In this document: piece after piece, positions 18,483-29,695 of the stretch
Position numbering within the stretch: position 1 is the stretch's first letter
Layout: each line of letters starts with the position of its first letter
NCBI RefSeq assembly: GCF_002893095.1
Contig: NZ_PKQQ01000010.1
Coordinates: forward strand, 115,665 to 179,664
DNA: 64,000 bases
Reading direction: 5' to 3'
Source of the DNA: Stenotrophomonas sp. VV52
GTDB lineage: Bacteria; Pseudomonadota; Gammaproteobacteria; Xanthomonadales; Xanthomonadaceae
Notes under the pieces: model-generated
What the model saw: the letters and a program-made list of their open reading frames with translations, nothing else
Databases searched by the model: none
What the model was told of the DNA's origin: nothing
Translations under genes and position numbers: made by a program

Positions 18483-18519
18483 ATAGATCACGACTATCGA
18501 TTCCTTAGTTTCAATCAAA
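18483..18519 (+). promoter_or_regulatory. OxyR-like binding site upstream of katG
   Basis: ATAG-N7-CTAT (18483-18497) is followed after 7 bases by a weaker second element TTAG-N7-CAAA (18505-18519). This fits the tandem ATAGnnnnnnnCTAT pattern of OxyR tetramer sites. It lies about 100 bases upstream of the katG ATG, where peroxide-responsive activation would be expected. Confidence 0.6.
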
Positions 18520-18550
18520 TTTACCGATAGCAACGCCTTGCATAGGGTAG

Positions 18551-20854
<2,304 letters not shown>

Positions 20855-20891
20855 GGGATCAGGAGAGGTCCGCAGGGTGCGGGCCTCTCCG

Positions 20892-20913
20892 GTAGCGCCG
20901 GCCGTTGGCCGGC
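20892..20913 (+). repeat. SMAG (GTAG-palindrome) repeat
   Basis: GTAG is followed by the palindrome GCCGGCCGTTGGCCGGC (20897-20913). It lies between the convergent katG and hslR genes. Confidence 0.85.
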
Positions 20914-20924
20914 CCTCGCGATGC

Positions 20925-21332
<408 letters not shown>

Positions 21333-21342
21333 CGGTGAATCG

Positions 21343-21561
21343 CTACTCCGTTCGTTTGTTCAGCGGCATCGGTTGGGACGGGTCGGTGCGGCAGCCGGTA
21401 CCGCCGATCAGGGTGGGCACCCCGGCATTCAAATCCTGGCGCTGGCTGCCCACGTTGCACTCGGGGCGGTCGGTAGGCCGGACCTGGGTATCGCGCATGC
21501 GGTCTGTACTCGAACATGCGGGCAGTGCAGCGGCTATCAAGAGCAGCAGCGCCGCCGCCAT
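21343..21561 (-). CDS. Small lipoprotein, unknown function
   Basis: This is a 72-residue protein. I use the ATG at 21561 because it starts directly with a lipoprotein signal (MAAALLLLIAAALPAC, lipobox LPAC). A longer frame back to 21621 would read through a SMAG palindrome. The mature part contains two Cys (PECNVG and GTGCRTD) that may pair. No family was recognised. It lies 10 bases upstream of hslR on the same strand. Confidence 0.6.
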   Translation of the reverse strand: MAAALLLLIAAALPACSSTDRMRDTQVRPTDRPECNVGSQRQDLNAGVPTLIGGTGCRTDPSQPMPLNKRTE

Positions 21562-21584
21562 GAATCGGTCAGGTTGTGCGAGGA

Positions 21585-21606
21585 GCCGGCCGGCGGCCGG
21601 CACTAC
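21585..21606 (-). repeat. SMAG (GTAG-palindrome) repeat
   Basis: On the minus strand GTAG is followed by TGCCGGCCGCCGGCCGGC. It lies just upstream of the small lipoprotein start, so it would be in that transcript's leader. Confidence 0.75.
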
Positions 21607-21685
21607 AGGGCTTCTATGCATGGCGATATCCCACTGACGGGCTTGGTGCTAGTGTGCCGCTGTCCGGACCTGATCTCCATAGCAC

Positions 21686-23131
21686 ATGGCCAAAGCGCCG
21701 CTTGACCTGACCACCGGCCCGATCGGGCGCAACCTGTTCCTGTTCGCCCTGCCGATCCTGGCCGGCAACATCGCCCAGTCATTGAACGGCTCGGTGAATG
21801 CGGTCTGGGTGGGCCGCTTCCTTGGCGAGGCGGCGCTGACCGCGACCGCCAACGCCAACAACATCATGTTCTTCCTGATCGGCTCGGTGTTCGGCATCGG
21901 CATGGCCGCCACCATCCTGATCGGCCAGGCGATGGGGGCGCGCAACATCGACCAGGCCCGACGGGTGATGGGCACCAGCGCCACCTTCTTCATCGGCCTG
22001 TCGGTGGTGATCGCCGTCGCCGGCTGGTGGCTGTCGCACCCGCTGCTGGCGGCGATGGGCACGCCCGCGGCGTCGCTGCCGCTGGCCGAGGCCTACCTGC
22101 GCATCATCTTCCTGGCGATGCCCACGCTGTATGCGTTCGCCTTCCTCAGTTCGGCGCTGCGCGGCGTGGGCGATTCGCGCACGCCGTTCCGCTTCCTGCT
22201 GCTGTCGGTGGTGCTGGACATCGTCTTCAACCCGCTGCTGATCTTCGGCATCGGTCCGTTCCCGCAGCTGGGCATTGCCGGTGCGGCGTGGGCCACGCTG
22301 ATCGCGCAGACGCTGTCGCTGGTCGGCCTGCTCTGGTACATGCGCAACAAGCGCCACGTGCTGTGGCTGGGGCGCAAGGACATGGCGCTTTTCAGGATCG
22401 ATACCGAGATCCTGCGCGCGCTGGTGGTCAAGGGCGTGCCGATGGGCCTTCAGATGGTGCTGATCTCGCTGTCGATGATCATGATGATGACCATGGTCAA
22501 CAGCTACGGGACCGACACCGCCGCGGCCTATGGCGCTTCGCTGCAGCTGTGGACCTACGTGCAGATGCCGGCGATGGCGATCGGCGCGGCGTGCTCGTCG
22601 ATGGCGGCGCAGAACGTGGGCGCGGGCAACTGGTCACGCGTGCGTGGCACTGCGCGCAGCGGGGTGATGTACAACTTCCTGCTGACCGGCGTGCTGATCC
22701 TGCCGTTGATCCTGCTCGACCGGTACACGCTCGCCCTGTTCCTGCCCAGCGGCAGCGAAGCGCTGGACGTGGCGCGCCATCTGAACCACATCGCAGTGTG
22801 GTCGTTCCTGTTTTTCGGCGTGAACTTCGTGATTTCCGGCGTGGTGCGATCGACCGGCGCGGTGATTCCGCCGCTGCTGATCCTGGCCGCGTCGTTGTGG
22901 GGCATCCGCGTGCCGTTTGCCGAGCTGCTGCAGGACCGCTGGGGGGCCGATGCAGTGTGGTGGAGCTTCCCGATCAGTTCGTTCTGCGCGATGCTGATGT
23001 CGCTGGCGTACTACCGCTGGGGCGGCTGGCGCAAGGCGACGATGTTGCCGACGCACCGGGAAGAGATGGCGGTGCCGGCAGAGATTCCGGCCGCGCCGCC
23101 GTCGCCTGTGGCGGATCCTGATCCGCGGTAG
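21686..23131 (+). CDS. MATE-family multidrug/cation efflux transporter
   Basis: This is a 481-residue protein with 12 predicted membrane helices in two similar halves. The first half starts PIGRNLFLFALPILAGNIAQSLNGSVNAVWVGRFLG and contains GIGMAATILIGQAMGA. The second half repeats the pattern from about residue 250 (VKGVPMGLQMVLISLSMIM then AIGAACSSMAAQNVGAG). These are hallmark MATE features. MATE proteins export cationic drugs or other small molecules using Na+ or H+ gradients; the substrate here is unknown. It is a single gene with a shared terminator at 23138 and an intergenic SMAG upstream. Confidence 0.93.
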   Translation: MAKAPLDLTTGPIGRNLFLFALPILAGNIAQSLNGSVNAVWVGRFLGEAALTATANANNIMFFLIGSVFGIGMAATILIGQAMGARNIDQARRVMGTSATFFIGLSVVIAVAGWWLSHPLLAAMGTPAASLPLAEAYLRIIFLAMPTLYAFAFLSSALRGVGDSRTPFRFLLLSVVLDIVFNPLLIFGIGPFPQLGIAGAAWATLIAQTLSLVGLLWYMRNKRHVLWLGRKDMALFRIDTEILRALVVKGVPMGLQMVLISLSMIMMMTMVNSYGTDTAAAYGASLQLWTYVQMPAMAIGAACSSMAAQNVGAGNWSRVRGTARSGVMYNFLLTGVLILPLILLDRYTLALFLPSGSEALDVARHLNHIAVWSFLFFGVNFVISGVVRSTGAVIPPLLILAASLWGIRVPFAELLQDRWGADAVWWSFPISSFCAMLMSLAYYRWGGWRKATMLPTHREEMAVPAEIPAAPPSPVADPDPR

Positions 23132-23137
23132 AAACAA

Positions 23138-23163
23138 AAACGGCCACCTTGCGGTGGCCGTTT
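23138..23163. terminator. Bidirectional terminator between MATE gene and rplS
   Basis: An AAACGGCCACC/GGTGGCCGTTT stem with a 4-base loop has As on the left and Ts on the right. It can end both the rightward MATE transcript and the leftward rpsP-rplS operon. Confidence 0.9.
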
Positions 23164-23196
23164 CGTTGACGCGATACCCGAAGGTGCCGGTCGGAA

Positions 23197-23601
23197 TTAC
23201 TGGTTCTTGGCAGCCAGGCGGGCGGCCTTGGCCTGCGCAGCGGCAGCCAGATCTTCCTTGATGCGGGCAGCCTTGCCTTCCAGGCCACGCAGGTAGTACA
23301 GCTTGCCGGCGCGGACCTTACCACGACGCTTCACTTCGACCGAGTCGATGATGGCGCTGTGGGTCTGGAAGACGCGCTCGACGCCGTAGCCGTGCGAGAT
23401 CTTGCGGACGGTGAACGCGGAGTTCAGGCCGGCGTTCTTGGTGCCGATGACAACGCCTTCGTACGCCTGGACGCGTTCGCGGTTGCCTTCCTTCACCTTC
23501 ACGTTGACGACGACGGTGTCACCCTGGCTGAACTTCGGCAGCTCGCGCGTGATCTGGGCGGATTCGAAATCCGAGAGGATGGTCTTGTTCAGCTTGCTCA
23601 T
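23197..23601 (-). CDS. rplS: 50S ribosomal protein L19
   Basis: This 134-residue protein starts [18 protein letters not shown] and carries [20 protein letters not shown] and [17 protein letters not shown], the L19 core. The C-terminus (after about residue 112) is an Ala/Lys-rich helical tail slightly longer than in E. coli. L19 sits at the 30S-50S interface. The ATG at 23601 is preferred over an upstream in-frame codon at 23643. It is the last gene of the rpsP-rimM-trmD-rplS cluster; the 156-base gap to trmD may hold an extra promoter or processing site. Confidence 0.98.
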   Translation of the reverse strand: MSKLNKTILSDFESAQITRELPKFSQGDTVVVNVKVKEGNRERVQAYEGVVIGTKNAGLNSAFTVRKISHGYGVERVFQTHSAIIDSVEVKRRGKVRAGKLYYLRGLEGKAARIKEDLAAAAQAKAARLAAKNQ

Positions 23602-23757
23602 GGGTGCACCGATAGTGTTCGGGTGGTCGTGTCGTTTTGACAACGTGGGCTCATGCAGTCACCGGACTGTGCTGCACGTTTTTTGTTGGGTTTCCGGCAT
23701 CGGGCCCGGTAAGGCCTGATGGGAATCCGCGATTCTAGCGTATTTGGGCGCCCCGCG

Positions 23758-24507
23758 CTACGGGGACTCGTGCTCGGCCTTGGCCTGGTCCAGCAGCTTG
23801 CGGTCGGCCTTGGACAGGGCGGACTCGTCCAGCAGGTCCGGGCGGCGCAGCCAGGTCCGCAGCAGCGACTGCTGGCGGCGCCAGTTGGCGATGGCGGCGT
23901 GGTTGCCGGAGCGCAGCACGTCCGGGACATCGCCCCATTCATGGTGTGCCGGCTGGCTGAAGTGCGGGCAGTCCAGCAGCCCCTGCGGGCCTTCGAAACT
24001 GTCCTGGGCGGCCGATTCGACGTCGTTCAGGGCGCCTTCCTGCAGCCGGGTCACCGCGTCCACGATCACCGCCGCGCCCAGCTCACCGCCGGACAGCACG
24101 TAGTCGCCGATCGAGATTTCCTCGGTCACTTCCGCTGCCAGGAACCGTTCGTCCACCCCCTCATAGCGGCCGCACAGCAGGATCATGCGCGGCAGCGCGG
24201 CCAGTTCGCGGACCTTGGCCTGGGTCAGCGGCTTGCCCTGCGGGCTGAGGTAGATCACCGGCGCCGGCGCCGGGTCGGCCGCCTTGGCGGCCGCCAGGCA
24301 GGCGCGCAGCGGTTCGATCAGCATCACCATGCCCGGGCCACCGCCGAACGGACGGTCGTCCACCCGGCGATAGTTGCCCTCGGCGTAGTCACGCGGATTC
24401 CAACCATGCAGGTCGAGCAGGCCGCGCTCGGCCGCACGGCCGACCACGCCCAGCGCGGCCGACTGCGCCATGAATTCCGGGAACAGGGTGATGACGTCAA
24501 TGCGCAT
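23758..24507 (-). CDS. trmD: tRNA (guanine37-N1)-methyltransferase TrmD
   Basis: This is a 249-residue SPOUT methyltransferase. It begins [12 protein letters not shown] and contains [13 protein letters not shown] and the knotted SAM site motifs [12 protein letters not shown] and [13 protein letters not shown]. It methylates G37 next to the anticodon of certain tRNAs to prevent frameshifting. It lies 3 bases downstream of rimM, inside the conserved ribosomal operon. Confidence 0.98.
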   Translation of the reverse strand: MRIDVITLFPEFMAQSAALGVVGRAAERGLLDLHGWNPRDYAEGNYRRVDDRPFGGGPGMVMLIEPLRACLAAAKAADPAPAPVIYLSPQGKPLTQAKVRELAALPRMILLCGRYEGVDERFLAAEVTEEISIGDYVLSGGELGAAVIVDAVTRLQEGALNDVESAAQDSFEGPQGLLDCPHFSQPAHHEWGDVPDVLRSGNHAAIANWRRQQSLLRTWLRRPDLLDESALSKADRKLLDQAKAEHESP

Positions 24508-24510
24508 CGA

Positions 24511-25023
24511 TCAGAACTCCGGGTCCCAATCGACGACGACCAGATTGGCCTCGAAATCCACCGACACCACGAAGTCCGGCTGCACGAACGGAATCATCCG
24601 CTCACGGTCGCCCTGCACCACCAGCACGTCGTTGGAGCCGGTCGAGAACAGGTGCGAGACCCGGCCCAGTTCGACGCCTTCAACGGTACGCACCTGCAGG
24701 CCTTCCAGGTCGACCCAGTAATACTCGTCGGCCTTCGGCGGCGGCAGCGCGCTGCGTGCTACATAGACTTCGGTTCCGAACATCGACTCGACCACGTCGC
24801 GGTCGGTGACATCGGGAAACACCGCCACAAGATGCTTGCCGGACTGGCGTCCACGCGCGCCCTTGAGGGTGCTTTCCTGGCCGGCGGGTGACCGCAGGAT
24901 CCAGGGCTGATAGTTGAAGATGGCGGTACGCGGCTCGGTCCAGGACTCGAGCTTTATCTCGCCTCGCACACCAAAAGCGCCGACAATCCTGCCCAGCAGG
25001 ATGCGGCGCTCGGTATCTTTCAT
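24511..25023 (-). CDS. rimM: 16S rRNA processing / 30S maturation factor RimM
   Basis: This is a 170-residue protein with an N-terminal RimM barrel ([20 protein letters not shown]) and a C-terminal PRC-barrel ([16 protein letters not shown] then [20 protein letters not shown]). RimM binds S19 and helps mature the 30S head. It lies between rpsP and trmD with tight spacing, in the usual order. Confidence 0.97.
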   Translation of the reverse strand: MKDTERRILLGRIVGAFGVRGEIKLESWTEPRTAIFNYQPWILRSPAGQESTLKGARGRQSGKHLVAVFPDVTDRDVVESMFGTEVYVARSALPPPKADEYYWVDLEGLQVRTVEGVELGRVSHLFSTGSNDVLVVQGDRERMIPFVQPDFVVSVDFEANLVVVDWDPEF

Positions 25024-25065
25024 CTGCGTATGCCGACGGGCCGCGCCAGGCGCGGCCCTTCAGGA

Positions 25066-25326
25066 TCAGGCCGCGACGGCCTGGGCCTTGGTCGCTTCCT
25101 TGTACAGGTTGCGGACCTTGTCGGTCATCTGGGCGCCGTTGGCGACCCATGCGTCGACCTTCGGCAGGTCCAGCACGATGCGGGACTCGGCACCCTGGGC
25201 AACCGGGTTGTAGTAGCCAACGCGCTCGATGTTGCGGCCGTCGCGCGCGCTGCGCGAGTCGGTCACGATGATGTGGTAGAACGGACGCTTCTTGGCGCCG
25301 CCGCGGGTCAGTCGAATCTTGACCAT
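25066..25326 (-). CDS. rpsP: 30S ribosomal protein S16
   Basis: This is an 86-residue protein starting [19 protein letters not shown], with [19 protein letters not shown], the S16 signature. The ATG at 25326 is the family start; the open frame extends upstream but is noncoding and crosses palindromes. It heads the rimM-trmD-rplS cluster. The upstream gap (25327-25545) contains a composite SMAG structure. Confidence 0.98.
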   Translation of the reverse strand: MVKIRLTRGGAKKRPFYHIIVTDSRSARDGRNIERVGYYNPVAQGAESRIVLDLPKVDAWVANGAQMTDKVRNLYKEATKAQAVAA

Positions 25327-25457
25327 GGTGGTATTTCCTCTATTGCCCAGTCGCCAGGATGGCGCGGTAAGCCGGCGATTATAGCGGCGGGGGCTGGGCA
25401 TTCCAAGCCCGACGGTGGCGGCGAACCTGAATGGGGAGTTGCCGGCGCCGCCTCGAC

Positions 25458-25549
25458 CGGCCAATGGCCGGCGTAGCGACACGCCGCGCGTGTCCCGCGG
25501 GAACCGGTTCCGTTCGGGATTGCGCGGGACACGCATGGCGTGTCTCTAC
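25458..25549. repeat. Composite SMAG pair upstream of rpsP
   Basis: A palindrome CCGGCCAATGGCCGG (25458-25472) runs into GTAG plus GACACGC/GCGTGTC (25473-25495). After 32 bases the same stem occurs inverted (25528-25544), ending in CTAC (25546-25549). The two GTAG units therefore face outward and their roughly 27-base arms can pair as one long hairpin with few mismatches. It lies in the 219-base gap between the class IV aminotransferase stop and rpsP; nothing else was seen there. Confidence 0.8.
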
Positions 25550-26328
25550 AGAGCTGCCCAGGCCTCAGCGGCAAGGATTTCCGCCGCCCGCCGCGACAGC
25601 GCCTCCGACTCGGCAAACCGGTACCCGTCGATGCCCGCGATCGGCCAGACGCCGGTGGCGTTGAGGCCTATCGCCGCGTCGAACCCACCCAGCTGATCCA
25701 ATCCTACCGGCGCCAGCTGCGGTTCCCCACCCCACCCCGCCTGCAGCAGCCGCTCGTGCGTACCCCGCAACGCCGGCGCCTGCGGCCACACCAGTTCGCC
25801 GCCGCGCGCAAAGGCCACGTTCCAGGTGCTGCCTTCACTGATCCTGCCGTGCGCGTCCACGAACAAGGCGTCATCGAAACCGTCCTGCATCGCCTGCCGA
25901 CGGTGCTGGAACAGCGCGAACGTGCCCACGTGTTTGAGGTGCGGCAGGTCGCGCTGATACACCACGCTGCGCACGCGCTTCGGCGTGCCCGGCATGGATG
26001 CCGGCGCCGCCACGGACACCAGCACATCCACCGGCACCGCCTTCAGCGGCTGGCGGAAATCGAACGCGCGCGAGAACACGGTGACCCGCACCGACGCATC
26101 GGACACTCCTTCGGCCTGCAGCGCCGCCGCGATCCACGCCTGCACCCGGGTGCCATCCAGCGCGGTGCCAAACAATTCCTCCGTTCCCTGCCGCAGTCTG
26201 CGCAGATGCAGGTCCAACCCCTGCACTGCAGCCCCCCGCACCTGCAGCGAGGTGAAGTGGCCGTAATTGACCAGTGCAGCCGCGAGGTCCGCAGCAGTCG
26301 CAGGGTGCCCGTTGCAGTACACGCTCAT
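25546..26328 (-). CDS. PLP-dependent class IV aminotransferase / aminodeoxychorismate lyase-like
   Basis: This is a 260-residue protein of the PabC / branched-chain aminotransferase class IV fold. The motif [14 protein letters not shown] carries the Lys that can hold PLP (lysine of LPHLKHVG), and [20 protein letters not shown] is the PLP-phosphate/Glu region typical of class IV. The C-terminal part ([18 protein letters not shown]) contains the final conserved loop. It could make 4-aminobenzoate for folate or act on branched-chain or D-amino acids; the substrate cannot be told. The ATG at 26328 overlaps the upstream monooxygenase stop by 4 bases, so translation is coupled. Confidence 0.8.
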   Translation of the reverse strand: MSVYCNGHPATAADLAAALVNYGHFTSLQVRGAAVQGLDLHLRRLRQGTEELFGTALDGTRVQAWIAAALQAEGVSDASVRVTVFSRAFDFRQPLKAVPVDVLVSVAAPASMPGTPKRVRSVVYQRDLPHLKHVGTFALFQHRRQAMQDGFDDALFVDAHGRISEGSTWNVAFARGGELVWPQAPALRGTHERLLQAGWGGEPQLAPVGLDQLGGFDAAIGLNATGVWPIAGIDGYRFAESEALSRRAAEILAAEAWAAL

Positions 26329-27398
26329 CCGAGCAGCTCGCGCGCGTCGGCCCACAGTGACTGCAGCACGTCGGCCGCAGGACGCTCCGGCGCCATCCAG
26401 GCCGACTGCCCCGCCCACGCCTGCATCGCATCGATGCGGTGCTCACGAGTGGCCTGCGCGCGCATCGGCGCGGTCAGCCCGCGCTGCACCGGATAAGGCC
26501 GCGGTGGCGGCGCGGCGGGATCGGCCGCAGCACGCACATAGGCCGTGGCCAGGCCACGACCGAGTCGGCCGCTGAAGGCGCGCGTCGGCCAGGTGTCTTC
26601 CGGTTCGGCTGCTGCCAGTGCCTGCGACCAGGCGGGATCGATCGCGCATTCGGGCGTGCGCAGGAACGCGGTGCCGACCTGGACCGCGCTGGCACCCAGC
26701 ATCAGGGCGGCCGCCACGCCGCGCCCGTCGGCAATGCCACCGGCGGCGATCACCGGCACCTGTAGGCGGTCGGCCAGGCGCGGCACCAGGGCGAACAGCC
26801 CGACAAGCTGGCGCTCGGCGGCTGCCGGGTCGAACGCGCCACGGTGACCACCGGCCTCGAAGCCCTGCGCGACCACCGCATCGGCACCGGCCGCTTCGGC
26901 GGCCAGCGCTTCAGCCAGTGTGGTGGCACAGGCGAACCAGGCAATGCCGGCGTCCTTCAGGCGCTGCACCTGGGTCTCGGAGAACACGCCCATGATGGTC
27001 GATGCCACCGCCGGGCGCGCCGCGATCAGTGCGTCGAACTGCGCATCGAAATCGGCCGGACCGCCGTCGGCCGCCTCGGCCGGCACCTCCGGCCCCCACT
27101 GCGCGAGAAACGCGCGGCTGGCCGCTTCGGCAGCGGCATCGCGCAGCGGCGCGTCGTCGGGAATCCACACGTTGACCTGGGCCGGGCCGCTGGAATGGGC
27201 GCGGAACGCGTCCATCCACGCCACGATGTCATGCGGCTGCGACAGCACTGCGCCCATTGCGCCCATGCTGCCCTGATTGGCCAGCGTGGCCGAGAGCGGG
27301 ACCGGGCAGGCGCCCGCCATCGGGGCCAGCAGGATCGGGGCCTGCAATGAAAAACGCCGACAGAAACTGTCGGCGCGTTCGAGGATTCGCGGGTTCAC
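26325..27398 (-). CDS. Nitronate monooxygenase (FMN-dependent NMO/2-nitropropane dioxygenase family)
   Basis: This is a 357-residue TIM-barrel flavoprotein. Signature parts are [13 protein letters not shown] near the start, [19 protein letters not shown] (with the catalytic-type His and Gly-rich FMN loop) and [30 protein letters not shown] for FMN phosphate binding. The start is a GTG at 27398 that overlaps the ffh stop by 4 bases (GTGA), so it is probably translated by coupling. Family members detoxify alkyl nitronates such as propionate-3-nitronate. Its presence between ffh and rpsP is an insertion into an otherwise standard ribosomal neighbourhood. Confidence 0.88.
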   Translation of the reverse strand: MNPRILERADSFCRRFSLQAPILLAPMAGACPVPLSATLANQGSMGAMGAVLSQPHDIVAWMDAFRAHSSGPAQVNVWIPDDAPLRDAAAEAASRAFLAQWGPEVPAEAADGGPADFDAQFDALIAARPAVASTIMGVFSETQVQRLKDAGIAWFACATTLAEALAAEAAGADAVVAQGFEAGGHRGAFDPAAAERQLVGLFALVPRLADRLQVPVIAAGGIADGRGVAAALMLGASAVQVGTAFLRTPECAIDPAWSQALAAAEPEDTWPTRAFSGRLGRGLATAYVRAAADPAAPPPRPYPVQRGLTAPMRAQATREHRIDAMQAWAGQSAWMAPERPAADVLQSLWADARELLG

Positions 27399-28783
27399 CG
27401 GAACGGCAAACCGCCGCGGCCGCCCATGGCGCCCATCATGCCCTTCATGCCCTTCATGCTGCGCATCATGCCCTTCATGCCGCCGCCGGCCATCTTGCTC
27501 ATCATCTTTTCCATCTGCTGATACTGCTTCATCAGCTTGTTGACGTCGGCCGGGGTCAGGCCGGAACCGCGTGCGATGCGGGCGCGGCGCGAGCCGTTGA
27601 GCAGGCCCGGATTGCGGCGCTCCTTCTTGGTCATCGAATTGATGATGGCGATCATGCGCGGCACTTCCTTGCCCTGGCTGACCTGCTGCTTGAGGTGCTC
27701 GGGGATCTGGCCCAGGCCGGGCAGCTTGTCCATCAGGCCGCCGATGCCGCCCATGTTCTGCATCTGCTCGAGCTGGTCGCGCATGTCGTTCAGGTCGAAC
27801 TTCTTGCCCTTGGCGACCTTCTCGGCGAGCTTCTGCGCCTTGTCCTTGTCGACCTGCTGCTCGACCTGCTCCACCAGCGACAGCACGTCGCCCATGTCCA
27901 GGATGCGGCTGGCGATACGGTCCGGGTGGAACACGTCCAGGCCATCCGGCTTTTCGCTGACGCCGACGAACTTGATCGGCTTGCCGGTGATGTAGCGCAC
28001 GCTCAGCGCGGCACCGCCACGGGCGTCACCGTCGGTCTTGGTCAGCACCACGCCGGTCAGCGGCAGCGCCTCGCCGAAGGCCTTGGCGGTGTTGGCCGCG
28101 TCCTGGCCGGTCATGGCGTCGACCACGAACAGGGTTTCGGCCGGGTTGACCGCCGCGTGCAGGGCCTTGATCTCGGCCATCATCGCGTCGTCGATGGCCA
28201 GGCGGCCGGCGGTATCGACCAGCAGCACGTCCACGAACGACTTGCGCGCATCGTCAATCGCCGCGCGCACGATGGCTTCCGGCTTCTGGTCGGCGCTGGA
28301 GGGGAAGAACAGCACGCCGACCTGGTCGGCCAGGGTCTTGAGCTGCTCGATCGCGGCCGGACGGTAGACGTCGGCCGACACCACCATCACCTTCTTCTTG
28401 CGCTTGTCCTTCAGGTGCTTGGCGAGCTTGCCCACCGTGGTGGTCTTGCCCGCACCCTGCAGGCCGGCCATCAGGATGATCGCCGGGGCCGGCACGTTGA
28501 GGTTCAGGTCCGAGGCGGACGAGCCCATCACCGCGGTCAGTTCGTCGCGGACGATCTTGATCAGCGCCTGGCCGGGGGTCAGCGACTTGAGCACTTCCTG
28601 GCCGACCGCGCGCACCTTGATGCGCTCGACCAGCGCCTGCACGACCGGCAGGGCGACGTCGGCTTCCAGCAGCGCGATGCGGACCTCGCGGGTGGCCTCG
28701 CGGATGTTTTCCTCGGTGAGGCGACCGCGGCCACGCAGCCGCTCGATGGTGCCGGAGAGGCGCTGGGTCAGGGACTCGAACAT
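27395..28783 (-). CDS. ffh: Signal recognition particle protein Ffh
   Basis: This is a 462-residue GTPase. The N-domain is followed by the G-domain with [17 protein letters not shown] (P-loop), [11 protein letters not shown] and [10 protein letters not shown]. The C-terminal M-domain is Met-rich, with [21 protein letters not shown] for 4.5S RNA binding. The last 40 residues are very Met/Gly-rich (repeated MKGMM units). Ffh binds 4.5S RNA and signal sequences and targets ribosomes to FtsY. I use the ATG at 28783; upstream in-frame codons lie in the divergent promoter region. It is the first gene of a coupled ffh / NMO / class IV aminotransferase unit. Confidence 0.98.
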   Translation of the reverse strand: MFESLTQRLSGTIERLRGRGRLTEENIREATREVRIALLEADVALPVVQALVERIKVRAVGQEVLKSLTPGQALIKIVRDELTAVMGSSASDLNLNVPAPAIILMAGLQGAGKTTTVGKLAKHLKDKRKKKVMVVSADVYRPAAIEQLKTLADQVGVLFFPSSADQKPEAIVRAAIDDARKSFVDVLLVDTAGRLAIDDAMMAEIKALHAAVNPAETLFVVDAMTGQDAANTAKAFGEALPLTGVVLTKTDGDARGGAALSVRYITGKPIKFVGVSEKPDGLDVFHPDRIASRILDMGDVLSLVEQVEQQVDKDKAQKLAEKVAKGKKFDLNDMRDQLEQMQNMGGIGGLMDKLPGLGQIPEHLKQQVSQGKEVPRMIAIINSMTKKERRNPGLLNGSRRARIARGSGLTPADVNKLMKQYQQMEKMMSKMAGGGMKGMMRSMKGMKGMMGAMGGRGGLPFR

Positions 28784-28880
28784 GGAGGCAACCTGTTCAG
28801 AACGAAAGACAAAGAGACCCACAGTATAGCCGGTCGCCGGGCCCGGCCCGGGGCCACGCGTTGTATGAGAAACTGGCACG

Positions 28881-29675
28881 ATGACAATCGTTCTCATCGC
28901 CACCCTGCTCTACCTGACCGCCACCGGCCTGCTGGTGCGCGCGGTGGTGCGCGATGACGCCGCCGCCTCCCCGGGCTGGCTGTGGCCGGCGATCCCGGCG
29001 ATGGTCCTGCACGGCAGCTACCACGCGCTGGTGGCCATCCGCACCAGCGGGGGGCCGGACATGCACTTCTTCGCGGCGCTGTCGCTGGTCGGGCTGGGCA
29101 TGGCCTGGCTGACCTCGCTGGTGGCCGCGCGCGGGCGCATGGCGACGCTGGGCGTACTGGTGTTCCCGATGGCGGCGGTGCTGCTGTGCGCGTACCACGC
29201 CTATGGCCACGCGCCGAGCAAGCCGCTGGGCTGGCAGTTGGCCACCCACGCCTGGATGGCGCTGCTGGCCTACGCCACGCTGAGCGTGGCCGCGCTGCTG
29301 GCGATCATGCTGTGGCTGCAGGAACGCGCCCTGCGCCGTCGCGACTTCCGGCCCTGGCTGCGTGCGCTGCCGCCGCTGGCGGACCTGGAGTCGCTGCTGT
29401 TCCGGGTGATCGGCGCGGGCTTCGCGCTACTGACCCTGACCCTGGTCACCGGGGTGCTGTTCGTGGACGACCTGCTGGCGCAGAAGCTGGTGCACAAGAC
29501 CGTGCTGAGCGTGCTCTCGTGGATCGTGTTCGGCGTGCTGCTGATCGGCCGCCGCCGTTACGGCTGGCGCGGCGCCAAGGCCGTGCATTGGACGCTGACG
29601 GCGATGGCGCTGCTGTTGCTGGCGTTTTTTGGCAGCCAGTTTGCGATCGAGCTGGTGTTCGGGCGCTCCCGCTAG
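28881..29675 (+). CDS. Cytochrome c assembly protein, CcsA/YpjD-like inner-membrane protein
   Basis: This is a 264-residue protein with eight likely membrane helices. Conserved residues in the family pattern include LHGSYHALV, AYHAYGHAPSKPLGWQLATH and LVHKTVLSVLSWIVFGVLL, with His residues that could bind heme. E. coli YpjD, the Ffh-linked member of this CcsA/CycK/HemX family, is also divergent from ffh, and here the gene diverges from ffh as well. The precise role (heme handling or envelope assembly) is not settled for this branch. It is monocistronic, ending just before the convergent TPR gene. Confidence 0.85.
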   Translation: MTIVLIATLLYLTATGLLVRAVVRDDAAASPGWLWPAIPAMVLHGSYHALVAIRTSGGPDMHFFAALSLVGLGMAWLTSLVAARGRMATLGVLVFPMAAVLLCAYHAYGHAPSKPLGWQLATHAWMALLAYATLSVAALLAIMLWLQERALRRRDFRPWLRALPPLADLESLLFRVIGAGFALLTLTLVTGVLFVDDLLAQKLVHKTVLSVLSWIVFGVLLIGRRRYGWRGAKAVHWTLTAMALLLLAFFGSQFAIELVFGRSR

Positions 29676-29695
29676 CCGGTTGCGCCCTTTGGGCC

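Noticed and set aside
27425..27485. Tandem short repeat (CCCTTCATG units)
   Set aside because: Lies inside the Met/Gly-rich C-terminus of Ffh and is explained by the MKGMM coding repeats.
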